A DNA stretch of 64,000 bases from positions 858,501 through 922,500 of the forward strand of contig OZ026604.1 of assembly GCA_964020085.1 (NCBI GenBank), written 5' to 3'. The position numbers and the translations under genes are program-made. This document shows, piece by piece, positions 46,801-58,800 of this stretch. Under the pieces are notes generated by a model. The model did no database searches. It saw only the letters and a list, made by a program, of their open reading frames with translations, and was not told the DNA's origin. Origin of the DNA: Micromussa lordhowensis (taxonomy: Eukaryota; Cnidaria; Anthozoa; Scleractinia; Lobophylliidae). How positions within the stretch are numbered: the first letter of the stretch is position 1; each line of letters starts with the position of its first letter.

Positions 46801-49800
46801 AGGTGGTCAATAATTTTGAGTCCTCATCCAAAGGAATTTGCCAGAACCCGCTATTGGCGTCTAATTTCGTGAATACTCGGCTTTCGCCCAGCATGGCCAG
46901 ACTCTCATCAACAGAGCCCATGGGATGAGTTTCGCGCTGTACCGCTTTGTTCAACGGTGTCAGGTCTACACAGATCCGTACACGCCCATTAGGTTTGGGG
47001 ACAGGAACAATGCCGGAACACCACTCTGTGGGAACAGTAACAGGAGAAATGACGCCTTGTCGAAGCATAGAATCAATTTCATTTTTCACTTTAGGCAACA
47101 ATGGGTGAGGTACTTTTCTTGGAGTGTAGAGGCAAACTGGCTTTACATCTGGGTTAAGCTTGATGTGATATTTAGTTTTCAGTTTCCCCAGACCATGGAA
47201 AAGCTGAGGAAACTCTCCAATGAAATTCACTGGCTGAGTGTTCACCTCTCCAATTCGAGCGATTAAACCCAGGTCCACACATGCTTTCTTGCTGAGGAGA
47301 GAGTATACTTGATCTTTTAAAACAAAGACAGTTTCAGAAATTTGACGCTCTTTATATGCCAGAGTGGCTCGAAAGGTGCCCACGACTGACAGAATAGTGC
47401 CTCCTGGACCTCTTAAAATCTGCTGCGATTTCGTTAGCTGGTGGTCTTTGAGCCAAGGTTCCTTGTCACTGACAATGGAGACTGCTGCGCCAGTATCCAA
47501 CTTAAAGTGTGTTTCATGACCATCCACCTTTACAATGGCGGTCCAGAAGTCTGCCTCACGGCTGTAGACTTCACCGAGAAAAGGAACTTCGACTTCTTCA
47601 AGATCTGCCACTTCGTTGATGGACCTGCGATTCGCCGTCTGTTTCTTGGAGAGACAAACAGCTTGAAAATGTCCTCTTTTGTGACAGCTGTTACAAGTGA
47701 TGTCCTTTGCAGGGCATGATTGCCGTTTGTGTTGCTTTCCACCACACCACATACATTTACGCTCGGACTTTGGCCGTACTCCGTCTTCGGGTTTCATGGC
47801 TGATTTCGAATCCTTTTTGTGAGGTTCCACCAAATCCACACGTGTAGAGTCGGTAGCCGTTTCAGAGGTAGCGCTTCCTCGAATGAGATCCTTGTTTTGC
47901 TTTCGTGCTTCTGCCTGACGACTCATTTGCACTGCTGTTTCGAGGGTTAAATCGGCTTTGGCTTGAAGTCGATCTGACAACGAGTCGTCAACAACACCTA
48001 CGACAATTCGATCTCGGATAAGGCTATCTTTTAGCGTACCGTACTCGCAGTCTTCTGCAAGCCTGTATAAAGCCTGAATGAAAGTGTCCACTGACTCACC
48101 AGCCAACTGATGCCGCTTGTTAAATAGGGCTCGTTGCACGATTAAATTGCGGCGGACATCGAAATAGCCATTGAGGGCGGTGCGAACTTCATCATACGTA
48201 GCTTTGGTTTCATCGAGGCGGAGAGTCGCTAGAATGTCGTCTGCACAGTCTCCCATAGCATACAGCAAGGTACTCACTTGTTCGTACTGTGGTTTAGTTT
48301 TGAGGCCAGAAGCTATTCTATAGCGTTCGAAACGTCGGCTCCAGCGAATCCAACATTCTGCCTGGTTTGGTCCATTCGCTCCATCAAATCGGGCGGGAAG
48401 TGGGAGTTGATTCGTCTGCGAAAGAGTTTGATTTTGTCCTGGTCCCGAGGGCAGTCCTTGTTGTTGTGCTGGATCTGGGTCAGGCATTGTAAGGGTCAAA
48501 GAACCGCTGCCACCATGTAGAATCCGCAGAAGGAACTCAAACAATCAGTCAACACAACCTATGTTTAATCAACATGGCGACCCGTGAAAAGCACGAGGTC
48601 CCAGCCTGCATTGCAAGCAAAGAGCTTGCATAACAAGTACATATATGGGCATAACCATACAGTACCCGCTCTAATTTTCTACTACATTCTGTAGATATCT
48701 GAGCTCTTGTGGAAAGATATATGCTTGTACTATTTATTTAGAAGTTTGTGGCTTGCAAAAAAAATAATAATAATAAAATTGGTACGTCATGTTAATATGC
48801 ATCGTTGGGTTTGTACTAATCAATCAAAGAAGACAATGTCGGGCAGTTTAGCACAAATTGGGTTAATCTGCAACAAACAATGATAATTTGAGCGTGTAAT
48901 AATAAAGTAAATGTAGTTCATTTATTAACCTCGTACATTTTCGGCGTCACATATTTCATGTCAAAGTATCATCGTTACTTATCAATCCTTCAATGTATAT
49001 TTTATACGGGACGACTTAAAACGGAAACTGATATTATAGTTTCCTATTCAAGTACGGATGTTTATACCTTTAGATACCAAATGATGTTAGCTGTGTTCAA
49101 TTTCAATATAATTGTTTGTATTCATAAAGTTCATAATTCGGAATGCGTAAATTAATTAAGTTAAGCTTATACCGCGAACAATGTAAACCATATTTGTATA
49201 GTGTTACAATTTGTTGAATAATAATGTAAAATATGAAGGAAGCGAAGCAGATAGACTATTCCATACCATCCATGTCTTTTATTTATTCTTTAATCATTGC
49301 TGTAGTAAGGCTTAGCTTTGTTTTAAGTATATTATTTGGCACTTGGTCCATCATGGGAAAATCAATAATTTCAATAACAAAGAGTAAATATGACTCTGAT
49401 GTGACCCTGAGGCAACATTTCAGCAGAGTTAAGTGATGGTGGGCTGTGTTTATCCAATTACCCACACTGTGTGGTATTTTCCACTGTTTTTGTAAAAACA
49501 TAACTGCACAATCACAAATGCAGGGGCCGAAATTAACTATTTTCTTAGGGAGCCACTTGGCGACTAACCTAAAAATTTTGGTCGCCAAATGGAAGGGTTT
49601 GGTCGCCAATGACAAGTGTTAGTTAGATTTTCGCCACGTCACGTTTTTGCCCGCGATATCAGAATTGCGAGAAGCTGTTGAAACAACATGGTGCCTGGTA
49701 ATTATGGCGATCATAAAATCATCGCTTTGTTTTACTACAATTCTCCATGGCAGCTTTATGCTTTCTTTTAAAAAAAGCCCATTTACCTTGGAATTTCAAA

Positions 49801-52800
49801 TGCAGAGGGGACAAAAGGTTAGTCGCCTGCTGGCGACCAGTTCTAAATTTCTGGTCGCCAACGCTCAATTTTTGGTCGCATCGGCCACCAGTCAGTCGCA
49901 ATGTCGGACCCTGAAATGACAAGTTAATATTCCAGTTATTTTGACTAGAAGCTGTTAAATACATTAAATGTTTCTTATTTTCTTTATAATTATCGTGACA
50001 TTTTTTTGTTAATAGACACGGTCAGAAAAGGCATCATAGATATAAACTCTTTTAATGGCACAGAAGAACTGGCCATGATTGGCTCCCTTAGTGCTCTAAG
50101 TGGTACAGGACTATGGCTAATAGTTGCAACCTTTTTCAATCTTCCCGTGTCTGGTACACACAGCGTTGTTGGTGCAACTATGGGTTATGCATTGGTGGCA
50201 CATGGACTTTCGGGAGTTAAATGGAAGACTTTTGGACTAATTGGTGAGATTTTAGTTTGCAATGTACATGTTGTGGTTTGATTTTTTTTGGGTTTAATTT
50301 TTTTTAAACCAGTTTTAAATTTTTCAAACTGGTTCATATTTTTCAAACCAGTTTTTTTTTGTCAAATATCTATAAAAAGGGAAAATATCTCTTAACATTC
50401 CTCTAACCTATTCTCTAACCTATTCTCGCTGAGTTTCTCCTGATTTATTCTCCCATCTACACTACCCCCTCTCCCAAATCCCCATTAAGCTTGAATACTA
50501 ATTAACAGTAGGTTTCACTTTTTTTTCTTTTTATCTCGTACTCACCGGGATTTGAGCTGCTGACCTCTGGATCTGCTTCCCACTGTCATTACCACTTGAC
50601 CATGAAAGCAATGGATGCAAGAGCTCTCATACTTGTTTTAATTATCAGTTCATCACCCCAAGCCCCTCTCATATAAATTTTAATTTATTCATACATGAAC
50701 TTTGTCTTTATTACTAAGAAGCTAATCAATTCCAAATAAGAGCTTAGGCCTAATCACTAACCTGAGAGCTCAACCCAAACCACTAACCCGTATGCAAAGT
50801 TCCCAGCCTAACATCAAAGCTAACCATTCTAAATAAGTGCTTAGGCCTAATCACTAACTTGAGTGCTTAACCCAAATTATTAAGACACATGCTCACATTC
50901 TGCTCAAAATTGAAAATTAAACTGGTTTGAAAATTTGAACCCAGTTTGAAAAATATGAACCAGTTTGAAAAATTTAAACTGGTTTAACAGAAATTAAACC
51001 AAAAATAAAATTGAACCACAACATACACATGAGTATTTTGTTGCAAATGATAATGCTTATTTTTACTGGTCTCCGTGGTAATGATGTGATTCATGTTGTT
51101 TGAAATTTGCATTACTTGGAAATTAAAAAGGTAACAGTTTCTAAAAAGTGTTGTGCTGATTAATACATGTTGCTGATTTTTAACAGTTCATGCATCAGTT
51201 AATTAACAGGACCTTTTGTGTTACTGTTAAATCTATGTTGTTGATGTTGTTTATCTAGCTGCCTCTTGGGTTGTGTCACCCCTACTGTCTGGACTTACAA
51301 GCTCTATCTTATTTGTACTTATACGATGTTTTATCCTGTCCAAGGTATGCTTGAATTTAACTTTTATTAGTTCAAGTTCCTAAAAGGCAGGCAAATATAT
51401 TAATATATACACAACACAGAATGTTGATATCAAAAAGTATTAAGCACCCTTCCTTGAACTTTCAAAATAAGATTAGCACTACACCCCTGGTGCTAAACCA
51501 AATCAATCATGTATTAATTGTACAAATGTATGGGTCTGAGTTCCCAAAATGACTCGGGAATGCAGGGAAGGGGACTTCAGAGAACAAAACATTTCATGGG
51601 GAAGCATCGCCCCAGAACAGGCTTTAGCCAGGATTTGAACTTCACTGGACCCCTCTAGTGGACTAAGAAGCTTGCAGCTCTGGCACTCCAGGGTCCGAAA
51701 TTAACTTTTTTCTAAGGGAGCCAATTGGCGACTAACCTAAAAATTTTGGTCGCCAAATGGAAGGGTTTGGTCGCCAATGACAAGTGTTATTTTTTTTGGT
51801 TTGGTTGTATTAATTTTTCGTTTTCCTCCAATAGTTTTAATTTACGTTAATTTATAGTAAAAGCACAAAATTTAAACTTTCCTTCACTATAATTAAACAA
51901 AATGTTTCTATTTAACACAATATTATTACATACAGCTATTAAAGGAGAGACTCACAACAGCCGTGTAACGATAATCCTACATCTCAATGAGCGTGTTTGT
52001 CAACGTTCATGCGAAGGCTTCGGATTTCTTTTTCCTATTATTTCCATTAAGCAGGAACTATACTGGTCTCCTGTAAAGTTCTGTGTACTAGACATATGGG
52101 GGCCCTCTTTCAATACTTAGATTTAATCAAGTGTGCAACTCAAGTATCTGTTCTTCGCCGAAACGCAACGAAAACGCAACCAAGCCAACTTGATTGCTCG
52201 GAAGCAGCTCTTGGCCTCTGGTTGGATAATGACTGCATGATAGACTGTTCATTAGTTAAAAGTGGCCATACTTTTGGGCCTCTTGTTTTGTTACTGGCAT
52301 TTACTCTGTTTACTGGTATTTAGGTAAAGTATTAAAAGATTAATTAAGCACGCGTGTTTCGGCTGATGCTTTATTCGTCACAATTTTCGCCACGTCATGT
52401 TTTCGCCTGCGATATCAGAATTGTGAGAAGCCGCTGAAACAATATGGCGCCGGGTAATTATGGCGATCATTAAATCATTGCTTTGTTTTACTACAATTCT
52501 CCACGGCAGCTTTATGCTTTCTTTTAAAAAAAGCCCATTTACCTTGGAATTTCAAATGCCGAGGGGACAAAAGGTTAGTCGCCTGCTGGCGACCAGTTCT
52601 AAATTTCTGGTCGCCAACGCTCAATTTTTGGTCGCATTGGCGACCAGTCAGTCGCAATGTTGGACCCTGCACTCGTTATTTCGGAAATCAGAAATGGGAA
52701 ATCCTTTATGGTGTTATCTTTGCTGAATCTCATGTACTTAATATACTTTCAGATTGATTCATTTGATATTGGCCTGAAGACATTGCCAATATTTTATGCA

Positions 52801-55800
52801 TTTACAATCGCCATCAATTTCTTCTCAGTGTTCTATAAGGGATCTCATGGTAAGAAGCAGATACAAGAATACTTTGATTATAGTAATAAATGTTTTTCTA
52901 ACAAGGTAGAAAGGTAGGTTTATTCTTACTTGGTACATACTTGTGACACTTGTATTGTTGTGTGCTGTAAGTTAGATCAATTAATTGGAACCATCAATGA
53001 TTGACATAACTGATTGATCAGCAGGTACAGTAGTTTGTGTTTCTTAGTATGATTTAATTTTGGTTTTCTTTCTTTTGGTTTGAATTGTAGAAAAACAAAA
53101 ATTAGAGTGATTTTTGTTTGTTTGTTTTTTGGTTAAGATTAAGGTAATGAATATCACAGGGCAGAGAGGGGAAAATCAAACTTGGTTTTCAAGAACTTGG
53201 TTTTGAAGCCAGAGCACATTCAAACCACACATCCATTTATATCAGGCTTGTTTCTATGAAAATTAATTTAACCACAGAGTTAATATTATTGTTATTTTGT
53301 TGTATCTTGTACAGTGTTACATTTTGACAAGATTCCTCTGTATGGTGTGTTGATCTTGTCATTTGGAAGTGGCATTGTAGCTGCAACTTTAGTTCATTTC
53401 ATTGCGAGTCCATACTTAAAGAAGAAAATCCTGAGAGAAGTGTATGGTGATGAAGGTGAACAGGAAGGAACTTTGTCTGGTGCTTCACACAGTGGAGTTT
53501 TATTTTCTAAATCACCGACACTGTCTGAGCGTCAAGTTAATGCAGACAAACAAGACATAACTGGTAAGGTTCTACTGCATCTGTTTCACTCTGTCAAGTC
53601 CAACCTCTCCACAATGGCCACCTTGGGAACAGAGGAAAGTGGAAGAGAGGTGGCCATTATGGGGAGGTAGGGGTGGAATAAGACATCCGTTTTTTTTCCA
53701 GATTGCAACATTTCTTTTTTTAATGCTTATTAGCATACGTAAATCAAAATGTATCCATAAAACAGAAACTTGGCAGAAACATAGACTGATTTCATGCAGC
53801 ACAGATCATGTTTGGTGGCCTATATTACAATACCAAAATGGGGTTTTGTATACACTGTTCATCAGCCGTTAATTAACTTGCCGTTGTTGAGAGGTTGTTT
53901 TGGCAGTTAGGATGGGTTTTAGTGGCCATTGCTGTTGTGAAGAGCACTGCCCTTTGGAGAGAGGTTAAAATATTAAGTTAGAGTGAATTTATGGACTGTT
54001 CCACAGGACAAAAAAATAGGCCCTTGCAGAGAGGTGGTCATTATAGGGGGCCATAAGTGGAGGTTCGACTGTATTATTTTGTTTACTAATAAAAGTTAAA
54101 ACAAACATCTATTTTTTTTGTCTCCAAACAATAATAAAGTGAAAGAACCTGGTGAAGAAAGCAATCCGACTGAAGATGACAAAGTTACTTTAACCTTGCC
54201 TTCTGAAGCTGAAGTTGCACCAGCCATTGATGCTCAGACCCCAGAGCTTAGTCATAATCAATCATCCTCTGACGATGTATCATTTGAGACTAAGGAACTC
54301 ATTGAAGAAGAAGGCATCAGCGAAGCACAGAAGGAAAGAGCAAGGTCACGAGGAATGTCACTGTTGATGGAAGCACAGAAGAGGGTTACCGATGAACCCA
54401 AAACTAGCAAACTGTTTTCTTTCTTGCAAATTTTAACTGCATCCTTTGGAGCTTTTGCTCACGGTGGAAATGATGTGAGGTACGTACGCTAGTTACCAAT
54501 TGCATAGCAAAAACCAATTGTTGCCAACGAGCCAGCCGAGCGAAGACGCTCGGCTGGCGAGGCGGCAGAGAATAGTGCCGCGCGAAGAATTGCTTATGAA
54601 AAAAAATTCTCGATCGACCTTTGAAAAGTGTAACTGTAAGGTGTAAGATGTAACAATGACTCAGTTTGAGCCAATTGCAAGGACGGAACTATTCGAGCCA
54701 TTGTAGTTTTTAGCCAATCAGGAGGCGCGTTACATCTAGAATTGTCTCGTGGAATATCATTGTTTTCTTTGCTGTTGTGTTTATCCAACTGTGAACAATT
54801 TCATAGTCTCAGAACATATCGAACCAGCGTGTTTCCTCTCTCACTTTATCGAAATGAAAGTTCAATTGGGGAGCATAGCCTTTACAAAACTCTTCTTCTA
54901 ATTCGAATATTGAGGAAAACTGTTAGACAAGAGCAAATCCAAGACACAAAATCAACACGAAACCGAACCAGCGTGTTCACCACAGAATTGAACGAGCGTG
55001 TTCATGAATCGAAACAGTGTATTCCTTCTCTGTTTACCTATATCGAACTGAAAGTTCCATCGGGCAGCTCTTTGGGAAAGATTGTGTTCACCAGTTGAAC
55101 CACTAGTCAGAGCAAATCCAGTGTTGAAATAGACTAGCATATCCTACTGAAGGTTGAGTCGGCAATGTTTCCGAACAGAACTCAGGGGCACCCAACGAGG
55201 ATATAGTTCAAAACCACTTAACATAGCATTGTTGAACGTATTTTAGTATTTAAACGGTAGATATAGGCATATTTTTATCTCCTAAAAACTTTTCATCTGT
55301 TCGGATTTCCTAGCTGAAAGTCTAGTGATCCGAAACTTAAAGGGATCAATCTTACCTTTTCGAAAATTTCAGCCAGAAAAAGGCTCCCGAAAATTCTAGG
55401 TGGCCTTTTTTAGGGTAAAATTCCGTTTAAAATGGGTAATTATACCATTTTTTAGATGTTCGAAAATCCTAGGAGAGCAGGCAAGCAAGAAATTTTACAA
55501 CAAATGTTCCGAAAATTCTAGTTCTTAAATCATCTTCCGAACAGATATTTTCCCGAAAATTGCCGTTGGGTGCCCCTGAGAACTGAACGAGCATGTTTAT
55601 CATACAGTCGAATCCAGTGTTTAAAACACAAATCGGATCTGTTTTGCCACAGAATTAAACGAGTCGTGTTCATCAATCAAACTAGCGTGTTCACTTTCAA
55701 TTTGACTTTGCCCATCATATTGAAGCGAGCAGCAATACATTTCAATACTCTTGATATTCAGGGATTGCGTGACGAACGTTACCGGCCGGTAAATACGTTC

Positions 55801-58800
55801 TCGGTAATGTATGCAACAGAAGAGAACCAAAAATCCGTTATGCTGTATTAATAAACCCCTTATTATAGCACAAATTATTTTCTCGTTGGCACTCTATCGA
55901 TAGGTATACCTAGTTAGTAATTAATAAAGAAGTGAGAGTACTGTTACTCAGTTTTGCATTATTTCTCGGGGAGCAAAATTGGGTTCCTGTGACTTGTCTC
56001 ACAATAAAACAAAACTGTTTTAAGTGTAAATCCTGACCCTCTTATCACAGGTTAAACTCTGTGACTCAATGAATTGCAGAGTAAATCACAGTATACCTTT
56101 TATAACTTGTGGAAGAAATGCTGTTGAATATTGCTAACAGTGTTTTAATAAAAATATGCAAAAAACATTTATTGAGTACATCTGGGCCTCCTTTTGATAA
56201 CAGTTTTGATTTTTCGTAAGTTAGAGTTCCCTCTTAAATAAGCATGTTACGTAATCGCACATAAGACGTATTGACAAGAAAAGTTACTCTGAAATCATAA
56301 TCAACAAATGGACGAAAATAATCTGAATCATAAGAAACTTATTGAATCCGAGCGACAAAAGAAACAACAACTAGACAAGCCTTGGCGATTTCGATTGGCA
56401 TCGAGCGCGTCTAAAAATCAAACATAACCCGCTTCGAGAGTTTCTACATGTAACTTCTATCGAGCCGTAAAAACAAAACCCAGCGTCCCATTGAAAACTG
56501 ACCGGAAAAGTGAAATCATCAGCGAATGGATTAAAGCATAGTTAGTATAATTATGATTAAAGATAGCTGTGAATCGAAAGAAATTTGTTCATACCAAGCA
56601 TCAATACAAACAACCGATTGGAATATTTCGAAGAAGCTGGTGATTTCGAGTCGCGTGCGCACTTCGAGCGTTACCGTTTCTGATTTCTGTCGAGCCCTTC
56701 GTACAGTTGATTTACAGATGTAAACGAAACTCAACGTTGTGTTCAAAACTGTTACTCTGAAATGAACCATAATTTACTCCGAATCGAAAGAAGTTGAACC
56801 GATCAAGGGACTAAACAATCGATTTCGATAAGCCAACTGATTTACAAACGTAGAGTCGCTTACCGCCTCTAGAGTCGAGACTCGAAAATTTCTCTGTCTC
56901 GAAAAGCAAACCAACAAGATTGACATGCATATAATGTCTCTGGAAAAGTTAATCGAGCGATAAATTCTTTGTCTCCTCGACTCGAAACTCGAACTACTCG
57001 ACTCGAAACTCGAACGACTCGACTTGAAACTCGATCAACTCGACTCGAAACTCAAATGACTCGACTCGAGACTCGATACTCGAAGTATTCGAGTTTCGAG
57101 GATCGAGGATCGAGTCGAGTCGTTCGAGTTTCGAGTGACTGTCAACTTACATTTGACCGGTACTGTATAGGTTTTTTAACTCTAAGGTCAAGCCTAATTT
57201 TGTGCAATTGTTTTTAATTGTAGCAATGCCATTGGTCCGTTGATCTCGCTATGGGTTATTTACTGGTCAGGCATGATACAGGATAAAGTTCTGATTCCTG
57301 TCTGGATCCTGGTGTATGGTGGGGTCGGTATATGCATAGGACTTTTTGTGTGGGGACGCCGTGTTATCAAGACAGTAGGGGAGGACCTGACTCCTATAAC
57401 ACCTTCAAGGTACAGCAGATTATAAACAATTATTGGATGAGGTTTTTGTGATATCCAGAATAATCAAGGTCTAGGTAAGGGTTATCAGCCGAAGCCGAAG
57501 GCTGAGGCTGATAACCCTTACCGAGACCTTGATTATTCTGGATATCACAAAAACCGAATCTAATAATTGTTTTATTATACATTGAACGATCGCAAAAACT
57601 TGGAAGTCATGTTTCTGCTTCTTCACTGATGGCAAGCAACACGAATCGTGCAAAGTTGACATGATTACCCTTGGAAATCATGCACTGCGGTCATATATGA
57701 CATGATAACCTGTGACCTTGACATGATTACCAGTGACCTTGACATGATTATTGTATAATCTGCAGTTATGACGTCACGAGCCCTGATTTCGAAAAAAAAC
57801 TGTAGGCTTTCGGCCAATCAGAAAAGAGTTAGAGAGTTGAATGTATTAATAATAATTATTGTAGTTATTGAACGTTTGAGAATTGTTCAAAATAAAAAAA
57901 TTCAGCTGATCATCAACACAGGTATTTTCTCTTGAATGTTGAATTACAGTATTAATTAGCTTTTTTAACAACGGATTGTTACCCTCGTGCAAAAATTTCA
58001 ATCTATTACCTGTAATTAGTCTACGCTCCTTACTAACGAACTGGACAAGACAAGTGACTCTTGAAACGGCAGTTGTAGAAATTTGATTGGTCATAAAGCA
58101 ATAAATGACTGTCAATAAAATATGAGAGAACCTGGTTGCAGTTTTGATAGCTGGCCATGCACAATTAAACCATAGATCAGACAAAGACAGAGTCTTGGGC
58201 ATGGGCTTAGACAGACATACTGACAACAAAAGTCATTTCATTCTCTGTTGTAATGGTTTTACGATTAAACCCATATGGCCCTCATCATTTGCTTACATTC
58301 CCTATTCCTAACCCTAGGTAAAGTCTGTATACGAGCCAAGTGGCTCATTAGGCCAGAGCTTATCCTGGTTTCAGTAGCATGAAGCGACTAGGAATATTTC
58401 TACTCTCCCCTGGATGGGATGCTAGTCCATTGCTGGGTGGAGAGAGGCACCGTGAGAGTAAAGTGTCTTGCCCAAGAACACAACACAATGTTCGCAGCCA
58501 GGGCTCAAACCCGGAGCACTCCCGCGCACTAACCATGAGGCCACCGTGCCTCCCTATTCCCCATTCCTAACCCTAACTGTAATGTTAACCCTAATAGCTA
58601 CTTACACTTTGTCTGTGTTTTTTTTCCAGTGGTTTTGTGATTGAAATTGGTTCAGCACTGACTGTCCTTTGTGCATCTAACCTTGGTATCCCCATCAGCA
58701 CCACTCACTGTAAAGTTGGTTCTGTTGTAATGGTGGGAAGAGTTAGGTCCAGAGAACATGTTGATTGGTCGTTATTCAGGAATGTAATACTGGCGTGGGT

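Larger units (their letters stand above)
44099..48661 (-). mobile_element. Complete Ty3/Gypsy-type LTR retrotransposon in SLC20 intron 1
   Basis: The 4563-bp element has 146-bp LTRs beginning TGTAGAATCC and ending ATAACCATACA. I see no difference between them. A 5-bp target duplication GTACC flanks it (44094-44098 and 48662-48666). It is antisense to the host gene and holds one uninterrupted gag-pol frame, with primer-binding site and polypurine tract next to the LTRs. Identical LTRs and an intact frame point to a recent insertion. Confidence 0.95.

Noticed and set aside
49647..49919. 90-residue frame repeated at 52460-52726
   Set aside because: The similarity comes from the shared MITE, not from a gene family.
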